Program-made: the position numbers and the translations under genes
Origin: Flavobacterium gawalongense
GTDB taxonomy: Bacteria; Bacteroidota; Bacteroidia; Flavobacteriales; Flavobacteriaceae
Direction: 5' to 3'
Assembly (NCBI RefSeq): GCF_007097265.1
Contig: NZ_VJZP01000035.1
Span: 1 to 40,068 of the forward strand
Length of the DNA: 40,068 bases
Notes under the pieces: generated by a model
Database searches by the model: none
What the model saw: only the letters and a program-made list of their open reading frames with translations
What the model was told of the DNA's origin: nothing
Part shown: piece by piece, positions 1 through 7,934 of the stretch
Layout of the letters: each line of letters opens with the position of its first letter
Numbering within the stretch: position 1 is the stretch's first letter

Positions 1-162
1 ATGCTTTATAAATGTACAAACGACGAAAATTGTATTCGAAATGATTTTAGTCCGCATTACGGATAGTCATATAATAAAATTTATTTTCAAAACTATTGTA
101 ACTTTTTAGCAACCCCATACGTATAATCATTTGTACACTTAAAATTTAGGAGACAAAAAAAC

Positions 163-1026
163 ATGAGACAACTAAAAATCACCAAGCAGGTAACCAATCG
201 TGAAACTGCTTCATTAGACAAGTATTTACAAGAAATTGGAAAAGTTGACCTTATTACCGCTGACGAAGAGGTAGAATTAGCACAAAAGATTAAAGCCGGT
301 GACCAGAAAGCATTAGAGAAATTGACAAAAGCCAATTTACGTTTCGTGGTTTCGGTAGCAAAACAATATCAAAATCAAGGGTTAACCCTTCCCGATTTGA
401 TTAACGAAGGAAATTTAGGATTGATAAAAGCAGCACAACGTTTTGATGAAACACGTGGTTTCAAATTCATTTCGTATGCCGTTTGGTGGATTCGTCAATC
501 TATTTTACAAGCATTGGCGGAACAATCCCGTATCGTTCGTTTGCCATTGAACAAAATTGGTTCTATCAATAAAATCAACAAAATGTACGCTTTATTAGAG
601 CAATCTAACGAGCGTCCACCATCTGCTGAGGAAATTGCAAAAGAACTTGACATGACCGTAAATGACGTAAAAGAGAGTATGAAAAACTCCGGTCGTCACT
701 TATCAATGGATGCGCCTCTTGTAGAAGGAGAAGATTCTAACCTTTACGATGTATTGCGTTCCGGTGAATCTCCAAATCCAGACAGAGAATTAATCCACGA
801 ATCATTGCGTACTGAAATCGAGCGTTCATTAGAAACATTAACTCCAAGAGAAGCTGATGTTGTTCGTTTATATTTTGGTCTAGGTGATCAACACCCAATG
901 ACATTAGAGGAAATTGGAGAAACTTTCGACCTAACTCGTGAGCGTGTACGTCAAATCAAGGAAAAAGCAATCCGCAGATTGAAACACACTTCCAGAAGTA
1001 AAATATTAAAAACCTACTTAGGTTAA
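163..1026 (+). CDS. rpoD: Primary RNA polymerase sigma factor RpoD (SigA)
   Basis: Housekeeping sigma-70 that directs RNA polymerase to general promoters. The 287 residues carry region 1.2 (about 17-50), region 2 with [12 protein letters not shown] and [11 protein letters not shown] (about 65-125), region 3 (about 130-200), and region 4 ending in a helix-turn-helix with [18 protein letters not shown] (about 225-287). Region 1.1 is absent, as is usual for the short primary sigma factors of Bacteroidota. The ATG at 163 follows TAGGAG at 147-152 with a good spacer, an unusually clear ribosome site for this phylum. No clean TAnnTTTG promoter lies just upstream; TATAATCATTTG (about 122-133) is a near match. 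It stands alone, with a weak terminator behind it. The identification is secure. Confidence 0.97.
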   Translation: MRQLKITKQVTNRETASLDKYLQEIGKVDLITADEEVELAQKIKAGDQKALEKLTKANLRFVVSVAKQYQNQGLTLPDLINEGNLGLIKAAQRFDETRGFKFISYAVWWIRQSILQALAEQSRIVRLPLNKIGSINKINKMYALLEQSNERPPSAEEIAKELDMTVNDVKESMKNSGRHLSMDAPLVEGEDSNLYDVLRSGESPNPDRELIHESLRTEIERSLETLTPREADVVRLYFGLGDQHPMTLEEIGETFDLTRERVRQIKEKAIRRLKHTSRSKILKTYLG

Positions 1027-1084
1027 TTCACAATATTCCCCAATTAAAATCTTTAAAACTTAAATTTTTTAATTCAAAATGAAC

Positions 1085-1110
1085 AACAGTTTGATTGACT
1101 GTTCGTTTTT
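1085..1110 (+). terminator. Weak rho-independent terminator of rpoD
   Basis: AACAGT (1085-1090) and ACTGTT (1098-1103) form a six-pair stem around TTGATTG, followed by CG and a run of T. It lies about 60 bases after the rpoD stop. The stem is short, so it may be only part of the termination signal. Confidence 0.45.
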
Positions 1111-1138
1111 TGATTGATGATTGAAACTCCGGCTGATT

Positions 1139-1171
1139 ACCGGAGTTTTGCTTTTTCAGCAAAACTCCGGT
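1139..1171. repeat. 13-bp perfect inverted repeat
   Basis: ACCGGAGTTTTGC (1139-1151) and GCAAAACTCCGGT (1159-1171) are exact reverse complements around the loop TTTTTCA. The core AAACTCCGG appears again at 1124-1132, and CCGGAGTTTT at about 1197-1206, so the arms occur several times within 80 bases. It may be a repetitive extragenic palindrome or a second terminator between rpoD and rpe. Confidence 0.6.
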
Positions 1172-1213
1172 CAGTTCGAGCTACGCTCTCGGGTTTCCGG
1201 AGTTTTATTTTTT

Positions 1214-1342
1214 GTCATTGCGAGGAACGAAGCAATCTCATCATTATTTTTTTTGGGCGTAACCCTCCGTAAAAACTTCGGGTCGGGCTTTCGGCTTTAT
1301 CTCTCCGTTGCACTTCGAGGATACCGCCTCTATCCCTTACGC
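1214..1342. repeat. G+C-rich intergenic repeat region
   Basis: The block begins with GTCATTGCGAGGAACGAAGC, in which ATTGC and GCAAT are inverted around GAGGAACGAA; this type of short repeat is scattered through many bacterial genomes. Next comes a segment that opens with GCGTAA (1257-1262) and closes with TTACGC (1337-1342), resembling intergenic repeats common in Flavobacterium as I recall them. The region is clearly richer in G+C than its surroundings. Short open frames on both strands here have no coding character. Together with the neighbouring palindrome it fills most of the 442-base gap between rpoD and rpe. Confidence 0.5.
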
Positions 1343-1384
1343 AAATTGCAGGATAACTCACGAGTTGTCCCTTCCCAAAAAAAC

Positions 1385-1416
1385 TTTCGCCAATTGCTCT
1401 AAAAAAACTACTTTTG
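1385..1416 (+). promoter_or_regulatory. Candidate rpe promoter of Bacteroidota type
   Basis: TACTTTTG at 1409-1416 fits the Bacteroidota -7 consensus TAnnTTTG exactly. TTTCG at 1385-1389, 19 bases upstream, is a weak match to the -33 TTTG. Transcription would start near 1423, giving a leader of about 45 bases before the rpe ATG. Confidence 0.5.
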
Positions 1417-1468
1417 CACAAACAACAACTTAAGAATCTGAAATAAATTCAGATTAAACAACTACACA

Positions 1469-2131
1469 ATGAAGAATACACTTATTGCTCCATCAGTTCT
1501 TGCTGCTGATTTTGCTAATCTGCAACGCGACATCGAAATGATCAACAACAGTGAAGCCGATTGGTTTCATATTGACATCATGGATGGCGTTTTTGTTCCA
1601 AACATTTCTTACGGAATGCCAGTTCTGGAAGCTATTACCAGACATGCAAAAAAAACAATCGACGTTCACTTAATGATTGTAGATCCAGACCGTTATATTA
1701 AAACATTTGCTGACTTAGGCGCTAATATTCTAAGTGTACACTACGAAGCCTGCACGCATCTTCACAGAACACTACAAGCCATCAAAGCAGAAGGAATGAA
1801 AGCTGGAGTCGCCATCAATCCTCACACCAATATTGATTTACTGGAAGACGTTATCAATGATATTGATTTGGTTTGCATCATGAGTGTGAATCCTGGTTTT
1901 GGAGGACAATCCTTTATAGAAAACACTTATTCGAAAATTGAAAAATTGAAAAATTTAATCACTCGAAAAGAGGCAACAACAATTATAGAAATTGATGGAG
2001 GCGTTACTAATAAAAATGCAAAACAACTTGTGGAAGCGGGAGCTGATGTTCTTGTGGCGGGAAGTTTTGTTTTTAAAGCGGAGAATCCAACAGTAACGAT
2101 TGCCGATTTGAAGAAATTGACTTCTTTTTAG
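1469..2131 (+). CDS. rpe: Ribulose-phosphate 3-epimerase
   Basis: Cytoplasmic pentose-phosphate enzyme that interconverts D-ribulose 5-phosphate and D-xylulose 5-phosphate. The 220 residues are full length for this TIM-barrel family. Visible marks are IAPSVLAADF at the start, HIDIMDGVFVPN (His34 and Asp36, metal and catalysis), DVHLMI (His67), the phosphate loop MSVNPGFGGQSF, and IDGGVTN with catalytic Asp176 followed by AGSFVF. It converges on the fructokinase gene, with a shared bidirectional terminator between them. Its last 68 codons are duplicated at 20549-20755, which marks it as the left edge of the tandem duplication. Identification is secure. Confidence 0.97.
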   Translation: MKNTLIAPSVLAADFANLQRDIEMINNSEADWFHIDIMDGVFVPNISYGMPVLEAITRHAKKTIDVHLMIVDPDRYIKTFADLGANILSVHYEACTHLHRTLQAIKAEGMKAGVAINPHTNIDLLEDVINDIDLVCIMSVNPGFGGQSFIENTYSKIEKLKNLITRKEATTIIEIDGGVTNKNAKQLVEAGADVLVAGSFVFKAENPTVTIADLKKLTSF

Positions 2132-2150
2132 TCTTCACAATATTTTGCAT

Positions 2151-2185
2151 AAAAAAGCCAAAGACATTGCTTCTTTGGCTTTTTT
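2151..2185. terminator. Bidirectional rho-independent terminator between rpe and fructokinase
   Basis: AAAAAAGCCAAAGA (2151-2164), loop CATTGCT, and TCTTTGGCTTTTTT (2172-2185) form a perfect 14-pair stem that has a T run in both directions. It serves the convergent rpe (+) and the fructan operon (-). An identical copy lies at 20775-20809. Confidence 0.9.
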
Positions 2186-2211
2186 ATAAATTTAATGCTT
2201 AAACTATTTTG

Positions 2212-3108
2212 TCAAAGCTTCATAAATTTGCTTATTTCTTTTTCGGAAATTTTAGGATTGGCTCCTTCATGACCAGCCACTAAAGCGCCAACAGCACAAG
2301 CATAATTCAACGATTTTTGTGGTGATTTTCCTCTAAGCAATTTGACTATCAGGGAGGCTAAGAAAGAATCCCCTGCACCTACAGTATCAACTACTTTTAT
2401 AAAATAACCACTGTTGTAATAAAATTTATCATTGTAATACAAAACGGCTCCAAATGCCCCTTTGGTAACACAAACATGTTTCGTATTCGTTTTTTCAGCG
2501 ATGAATTTAATGTTCTGCTCAAAGGAATTATAAGGTGATTCCAATTGCTGACTTATCTCATATAATTCTTCATCATTAAGCTTAATAAAATCAGCTTTTA
2601 ACATCAACTCATTAAGTACGTCTGTGGTGTAATAAGGAGCTCTTAGATTAGCATCCAAAACTTTGTATTTTGCCTTATCCAAAAGATTATATAAAGTGGT
2701 TCTAGACACTTCGTCTCTGCATATCAAACTTCCAAAAACAAAAGCATCAGCTTCTGAAATAATTCTATCCATGAGTTCAGTTTGCACTATTTTATCCCAA
2801 GCAGATGGATATAAAATATCATAAGAAGCATTCCCTTTCTCATTAATCATCACATTTACGACTCCAGTTTTATATTCGTCTGCTATTTGAATTAAATCTG
2901 TACTAATATCATGATTATTAATAAAAGTCATAATTTTTTTTCCGTCTTCATCTGCTCCAACACGACTTATAATAGTTGTTTCAGCACCTAAAGAATTCAT
3001 TCGAAGCGCAACATTCAATGGCGCTCCTCCAATTTTTTTATGCGTTGGAAAAAGATCCCATAAAACCTCCCCAAAGCTAACTACACTTAGCATGTATTTT
3101 GTATTCAT
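2212..3108 (-). CDS. PfkB-family fructokinase, copy 1
   Basis: Cytoplasmic sugar kinase, inferred to phosphorylate fructose released from fructans. The 298 residues show the PfkB fold: an N-terminal FGEVLWDLFPTHKKIGGAPLN with the GGAP substrate loop, and the C-terminal signature DTVGAGDSF (241-249) with catalytic base Asp247. ATG at 3108 is preferred over the adjacent GTG at 3111 because copy 2 has only the ATG at this point. No Shine-Dalgarno sequence is visible, only AT-rich DNA. It is the last gene of the unit 1 operon, separated from the upstream lipoprotein gene by a hairpin. It differs from copy 2 at about 20 of 298 residues by eye, with a 215-base stretch (2393-2607) identical in DNA. 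Exact sugar specificity is inferred from context. Confidence 0.9.
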   Translation of the reverse strand: MNTKYMLSVVSFGEVLWDLFPTHKKIGGAPLNVALRMNSLGAETTIISRVGADEDGKKIMTFINNHDISTDLIQIADEYKTGVVNVMINEKGNASYDILYPSAWDKIVQTELMDRIISEADAFVFGSLICRDEVSRTTLYNLLDKAKYKVLDANLRAPYYTTDVLNELMLKADFIKLNDEELYEISQQLESPYNSFEQNIKFIAEKTNTKHVCVTKGAFGAVLYYNDKFYYNSGYFIKVVDTVGAGDSFLASLIVKLLRGKSPQKSLNYACAVGALVAGHEGANPKISEKEISKFMKL

Positions 3109-3131
3109 CACTAAAAAATTTAAAAATTAAA

Positions 3132-3150
3132 GGGCAGGAAAAACCTGCCC
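3132..3150 (-). promoter_or_regulatory. Intercistronic hairpin before fructokinase copy 1
   Basis: GGGCAGG (3132-3138), loop of five A, and CCTGCCC (3144-3150) make a perfect stem; on the minus strand it is followed by TTTAATTTTT. It lies between the surface-protein gene and fructokinase. It could act as a partial terminator or protect the 3' end of the upstream message. The equivalent site in unit 2 has a different stem sequence but the same fold. Confidence 0.65.
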
Positions 3151-3176
3151 AATAAAACCACAAGCTAAACAAATTA

Positions 3177-4331
3177 TTATTTTGTACCTAAATAATCAAT
3201 CGAATTTCGATATATCCCTTGTATATTAGATGCATATACATTAGTTCTTCCATCATTCATAGCCCATTCCATGCCACCAACACCTATTGCTATAATAGTA
3301 CCCGCATAAACTGAATTCGATTTAAACTCAATAATACCTGGACAACATTCATCTCCTACTCCAGCCCAAACAGCAAGTACTTTGCCTCCATAAAGGTTTT
3401 CAAATTCTGCAAACTGTCCTTTTTGATGGCCTGGTCCAAGCAAAGATCCTAAATCCCACAGATTGTTATGATCTTCTTTGTATCCTCCATTAATTACTGG
3501 AAAATACCCATTTGAATCAGTAGAAATTACTTGAGTAAAGTTATAAATAGGATTGTTTCTTTGATCATTTTGGAAATTAACGCCACCATCAATGGCCCAA
3601 GTTCCTGCATCAACAAATCCAATACCATTTCCTTTTATAGTTAAAAGTCCACTTTTATCACGTCCTATTACTTCTGCATAACTAGTTGCCATTCCTCCTA
3701 AAAGCATTTTACCTCCTTCAACAACATATTGAATCAATATATTCTTTTTATCTAGGCTTTCTTGTGGCAAAGCAGATGTTCCTTGTGTATCATAAAAAAA
3801 GAAAACTACATTAACTGTTTTTAAAGAATTTAAAGTTAAATCAGAGAAAGGAATAAAAACAAATCTACTGCCATAAGTATCTTTAGCCCATTGAGCAGCA
3901 GCTTTTACGTCTTCGTCAACAATATTATCAATCGATGTTGCATCACTAACAAAAGCTATTTGATTAGGCAGTACACGTGCATTAATAATATAATGTCTGG
4001 TTTTACCCCCTGATATTGCAGTTACTTCAAGAGGGTTTGTCAAATCAACAGTTGTTCCTGATGCAGGATTTATAGTTACACCTTCTGGGGTTTTAATATC
4101 CAATACAACTGAAGCTAAATTTGTTTCAGAAGGCAAAACAAAATTAACAACTCCAGACAAATTATCTATCGTAGCACTTGTTTGACCTATTTTAATGGAT
4201 TCAATTATATTCAAAGTACTTGGCAATTGATCGTCATAATTGAGACGTTCTTCACAAGAGTATGTGATTGTTGCTATTATTAGCAACAATACATACTTAA
4301 GCTGAAATGTGTTTATAAATTTATTTTTCAT
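3177..4331 (-). CDS. Surface glycan-binding lipoprotein with one Ig-like repeat
   Basis: Predicted outer-membrane lipoprotein that would hold fructan at the cell surface, in the position of the SusE/F-type or BT1761-like binding protein of levan loci. The 384 residues start with a lipoprotein signal ending at ITYSC. One Ig-like repeat follows (about 40-120), with the pattern LPSETNLASVVLDI and NPASGTTVDL. The C-terminal domain (about 125-384) begins AFVSDATSIDNIVDEDVKAA and contains an ECCPG motif; I believe it is the DUF4960 family but cannot confirm that. Its neighbour at 4352-6190 has the same C-terminal domain and three Ig-like repeats. No catalytic motif is seen. Binding of levan or another fructan is inferred from the locus. 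Unit 2 has no counterpart. Confidence 0.75.
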   Translation of the reverse strand: MKNKFINTFQLKYVLLLIIATITYSCEERLNYDDQLPSTLNIIESIKIGQTSATIDNLSGVVNFVLPSETNLASVVLDIKTPEGVTINPASGTTVDLTNPLEVTAISGGKTRHYIINARVLPNQIAFVSDATSIDNIVDEDVKAAAQWAKDTYGSRFVFIPFSDLTLNSLKTVNVVFFFYDTQGTSALPQESLDKKNILIQYVVEGGKMLLGGMATSYAEVIGRDKSGLLTIKGNGIGFVDAGTWAIDGGVNFQNDQRNNPIYNFTQVISTDSNGYFPVINGGYKEDHNNLWDLGSLLGPGHQKGQFAEFENLYGGKVLAVWAGVGDECCPGIIEFKSNSVYAGTIIAIGVGGMEWAMNDGRTNVYASNIQGIYRNSIDYLGTK

Positions 4332-4351
4332 ATTAAATTTTTTGAAATTAA

Positions 4352-6190
4352 TTAATCGTTGTTTATGCTATATAAGTAATCAATAATATTTTTTGTGAAA
4401 ACTTTTATATTATTTTGATAAGCATTTGTTGTACCGTTAGAATTCCATTCGTAACCCACAATAGTATTTGAAATTGTGAATAGGTGTCCTTTGTAATCTT
4501 TAGGTATTTGAGAATCAAATGATGCATCATTTGTCAAGTCCGTTCTTTTAAATTCAACTGCGCCGTATCCAAAAGCATCGCCAATATGTCTTAATGTCCC
4601 GAATTTAACAGCTGTCAACGTTTTTTCAAATTTAACCGCTGCATCTGAACCACAACAGCTTGGATTAAGAATTCCGTCAAAGTGTTGCCACCAGATTAAT
4701 CTAACTTCTCTATTGGCGCTGTTTTGCAATGGTAAATATTCATTTCCAGTCCCTCCTTCAAAAGTCAAACCATTAAAAATTGCGTGAGTACGTCTGTTTC
4801 CAGAATTGTTTGCGTCTCTCATTCCCAATCCCCAAATATCGTTCGCAGGTTTACCTGTGTCATAACATCCTGATGCACCGGCACAACCAAATTCGGAGAA
4901 CACATAATTTCCAGGTGCTCTTGCAGCTCCAAAATTAGCAGGAACTCTGCCTAAAGAAAAGATAAACGGACTAGGATCTCCAGCAATTAGCATATCACCA
5001 CCACCTTTAACCCAAGATTTAAGAACATTTGCTTGAGAAGCTCCAGCTCTTAATGCCGCAGGTAACATTGTTGAAACATCGGATGGTGATGCTGAAAAAT
5101 TTTGATTTTCTGAAGGAGTAAGATAATACAACATAGCAACCTTTACATCTCCAATATTTAGTGCTGAAATATCTGCAATTTTAATGTATTTAAAATCCGC
5201 ACCATAGGTACTTTGCATCCAAGTTGCGGCAGCTTTTGCATCATCATCAACTAATGAACTTACATTATCTTCTAGTCCCAAAAAGGCATATTTTGTTGCT
5301 GCTATTGATTCAACTTTTACATTGTAAACCTTTGTTAAGTTTTCTTTGTTCTTAACTGTGTAAGTAACTGAACCATTACTGAAGTTTTGTGCAGCCCCAG
5401 AAGCAGGTGTTACCGTTTGATCTGCAGGTAATGTAATAACAGGTGCTAAATTAGTTAGGTTAGTTCCCGGCGGTAAAATTACCACAATTGAATTTGCAGT
5501 ATTATCAACAATACCAACTGCACCATTAACCACAAATGAGTCGATTCTAGGCGCTTGTATTTGTGTAACCGTCACCGTATATTGTTTAGCGGTGTATCCA
5601 TTATTTGATAAAACAGTATACACTTTTGGAGAAGTAAAATCTCTGGCAACTCCAGAGGCAAAATCTACAGTTGTTCCTTCAGCAATTACAAATGAAGGTG
5701 CTAAATTACTCAAGTCCCCTCCTTGACTACCAATCTCAACTTTAATTGTTTTATTTACTTCATCAATTATACCCAATTTATCCCCAATAGAGAATGATAA
5801 TATCTTAGGATCACCATAAGCTGCTATACTAGCAGTATAGGTTCTATGAGCTCCATTTGTTGAAACTACCTCAAAGGTTACTGGACCATTACTAAAATCT
5901 ATTGTAGATCCTGAGGCTGGTGTTACTGAAGCAGATTCTGGAAGTCTAATTTCAGGTTTAACATTTTTCAAATCAGTTCCAGATGGTAATGTCATTGTAA
6001 TCGTACCAATAGTATGATTAATATCGGCATATTTAGATCCTACTTTAAAAGATTGAACAATAGATTCCGTATAATCCGGAACATTGTCCGAAAAATTATC
6101 ATCTTTTTCACAAGAGATTACAGCAAAGATAAGCATCATAAAGGCTATTGCTATTTTATAAATAGACCATTGATTTTGAATTGTTTTCAT
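4352..6190 (-). CDS. Surface glycan-binding lipoprotein with three Ig-like repeats
   Basis: Predicted outer-membrane lipoprotein of 612 residues and a paralogue of the next gene downstream. The signal peptide ends at the lipobox FAVISC. Three tandem Ig-like repeats follow (about 40-125, 126-210, 211-295), each with a xSF-x-(V/I)G start, a central D or N-L-x-x-x-x-P step and a VTPASG- or VDFASG-like loop. The C-terminal domain (about 300-612) starts AFLGLEDNVSSLVDDDAKAA and holds paired cysteines (SCCGSD). The repeats probably act as a spacer lifting the binding domain from the membrane, as in known surface glycan-binding proteins. The gap to the downstream paralogue is 20 bases and to upstream SusD 27 bases, so they are cotranscribed. 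The ligand is inferred to be fructan. Confidence 0.75.
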   Translation of the reverse strand: MKTIQNQWSIYKIAIAFMMLIFAVISCEKDDNFSDNVPDYTESIVQSFKVGSKYADINHTIGTITMTLPSGTDLKNVKPEIRLPESASVTPASGSTIDFSNGPVTFEVVSTNGAHRTYTASIAAYGDPKILSFSIGDKLGIIDEVNKTIKVEIGSQGGDLSNLAPSFVIAEGTTVDFASGVARDFTSPKVYTVLSNNGYTAKQYTVTVTQIQAPRIDSFVVNGAVGIVDNTANSIVVILPPGTNLTNLAPVITLPADQTVTPASGAAQNFSNGSVTYTVKNKENLTKVYNVKVESIAATKYAFLGLEDNVSSLVDDDAKAAATWMQSTYGADFKYIKIADISALNIGDVKVAMLYYLTPSENQNFSASPSDVSTMLPAALRAGASQANVLKSWVKGGGDMLIAGDPSPFIFSLGRVPANFGAARAPGNYVFSEFGCAGASGCYDTGKPANDIWGLGMRDANNSGNRRTHAIFNGLTFEGGTGNEYLPLQNSANREVRLIWWQHFDGILNPSCCGSDAAVKFEKTLTAVKFGTLRHIGDAFGYGAVEFKRTDLTNDASFDSQIPKDYKGHLFTISNTIVGYEWNSNGTTNAYQNNIKVFTKNIIDYLYSINND

Positions 6191-6217
6191 ATTTTTTGAT
6201 ATTTGGTTAGTTTTTTA

Positions 6218-7924
6218 TTAGTATCCAGCTCTTTGTTTATATACCCCTGCACTTGCATCAATTTCAATTTGCGGTATAGGTAAATATTGTTCATGAGATT
6301 GTAATGAAGCACTTTGTAAATAGGTACGACGTGTTTTTTCAACCTGAATATAATTGCTAACATATTGTTCAGCAATACCCCATCTCACTAAATCATAGAA
6401 ACCATGTCCTTCGTTAGCTAATTCTAATCTTCTTTCCATTCTAAGGGCTTTTCTTGCGGCATCCTGAGATAATGATAATGGATATAGATTTATTAAATAA
6501 TTTGCCGCATTTTGAGATGGATTATTAAAATCTTTCACATAAGGTGAATTTTTTGCTCTATTTCTTATTTCATTAATTATGGCAACCCCACCAGAAACAT
6601 TTGAACTCGACTCGATTAAGGCTTCAGCTTTCCATAACAATAAATCACTGTATTTGATAATAGGAAAGTCTAAATTACCTAGTGCCCAAGGAAACCCTGT
6701 AGGATTTGAAGCTAAACCGTTTGAATTTGGAGAAATTACATTTTTCTTACCTTCGAAATAACCGTAAGTTGCGGGATCTCTACTCCAGTCTGGTTGTTGT
6801 GGTCTAGCTGCCCAATCTTTCCAAGTAATACCTGGTCTTCCTATTTCGTGATCTAATCTTGGATCTACTAAGTCTGTTGGAGTTACATTTGCATTATTAT
6901 AACTGTCAAATAGCGGAAGCCCATCTGCGCCAACTTTAAAAGCATTTACAAGATTTTGTGAAGGTTTATCAAAACCATCCCCATTTAAATAAGGGTTTTT
7001 AATATCATCTCCAGGACTATCAGGTGCATTTAATAAATTTCCAAAATTTAGATTTCCAAATTGAGAACCATCATTTATAGAATACTGAACTGCAAATATG
7101 TTTTCACGATTTCCGTAACCTGGTATTGAATATAATTTTTCGACATCGGTTACTAATCCATATTTTCCAGAATTAATCACATAGTTTGCGCTTACAATTG
7201 CCTCAGTCCATTTTTTTTGAAAGACTTGTGCTTTACATAAGTAGGCATAAGCCACCACTTTGTTTACTCTGCCTAATTCTGTTTGTGTATCTGGTAAAAG
7301 AGCAATCGCATCGGTTAAATCACCTTCAACTTTAGACCACATAAAGCTGAAATCAAAAGAATTTGGTGTCTTGTTAATGTCTGCAATTGGAGTGTTTTCA
7401 TCATACCAAACTATAGACCCAAAATTTTTAATTGCTTCAAAATAAAAATGAGCTCTTAAAACTTTTAGTTCTCCTATTCTTGCTTTCTTATTAGGAAATT
7501 TAGCTTCATCTATTGTATTAATAGTTCTTAAAGCCGAATCCACTCTTTTAATTCCAAAATAAATCGCTCTCCAAACATTGTAAGCATTTTCACTTGAAGG
7601 GAATAAATCGTGTGTTTCAAGCTGATGCATTCCTCCTCCAGGATTATCACCAGTTCCACCACCACCTTTATAGGCATCACCACAACGAATATCGCTTGTT
7701 GCCCAATTGGATGGCGCGTGGTCAAAAGGCCATAAGTCTCTAAATTCTCCTGTATTATATCGATAATCAAGTGCGCTATATGCCGCTATTACTAATTGTT
7801 CAGGATCAATATTATCTGCCGATAATACATAATTCTCCTTTACATCTAAATCACTGTCATTTACGCAAGAAAGCAATTGCATGCTTATCATTAAAGTAAA
7901 TACTATTTTAAATTTTGTTTTCAT
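6218..7924 (-). CDS. SusD/RagB-type outer-membrane glycan-binding lipoprotein, unit 1
   Basis: Lid of the SusCD importer: it captures oligosaccharides at the surface and feeds them to the TonB-dependent channel. The 568 residues open with a lipoprotein signal ending LQLLSC (Cys20 or close). SusD features include YNVWRAIYFGIKRVDSALRTI with TPR-like helices, ELKVLRAHFYFEAIKNFGSI, and the C-terminal RKALRMERRLELANEGHGFYDLVRWG and YLPIPQIEID motifs ending KQRAGY. It follows susC after only 10 bases, the usual pairing. It is strongly diverged from the unit 2 SusD except in these shared motifs, which argues for a different fructan ligand. Confidence 0.93.
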   Translation of the reverse strand: MKTKFKIVFTLMISMQLLSCVNDSDLDVKENYVLSADNIDPEQLVIAAYSALDYRYNTGEFRDLWPFDHAPSNWATSDIRCGDAYKGGGGTGDNPGGGMHQLETHDLFPSSENAYNVWRAIYFGIKRVDSALRTINTIDEAKFPNKKARIGELKVLRAHFYFEAIKNFGSIVWYDENTPIADINKTPNSFDFSFMWSKVEGDLTDAIALLPDTQTELGRVNKVVAYAYLCKAQVFQKKWTEAIVSANYVINSGKYGLVTDVEKLYSIPGYGNRENIFAVQYSINDGSQFGNLNFGNLLNAPDSPGDDIKNPYLNGDGFDKPSQNLVNAFKVGADGLPLFDSYNNANVTPTDLVDPRLDHEIGRPGITWKDWAARPQQPDWSRDPATYGYFEGKKNVISPNSNGLASNPTGFPWALGNLDFPIIKYSDLLLWKAEALIESSSNVSGGVAIINEIRNRAKNSPYVKDFNNPSQNAANYLINLYPLSLSQDAARKALRMERRLELANEGHGFYDLVRWGIAEQYVSNYIQVEKTRRTYLQSASLQSHEQYLPIPQIEIDASAGVYKQRAGY

Positions 7925-7934
7925 AATTAAGATT

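Noticed and set aside
1..66. A 21-codon frame starting at the first base
   Set aside because: Too short, no upstream context, and no recognisable product; probably chance in the rpoD upstream region.
1121..1421. Open frames of 93 and 68 codons on opposite strands between rpoD and rpe
   Set aside because: They lie in a palindromic, repeat-rich G+C-rich intergenic segment, have no ribosome site and no protein-like composition.
3109..3111. GTG start for fructokinase copy 1
   Set aside because: The ATG directly after it aligns with the only matching start in copy 2.
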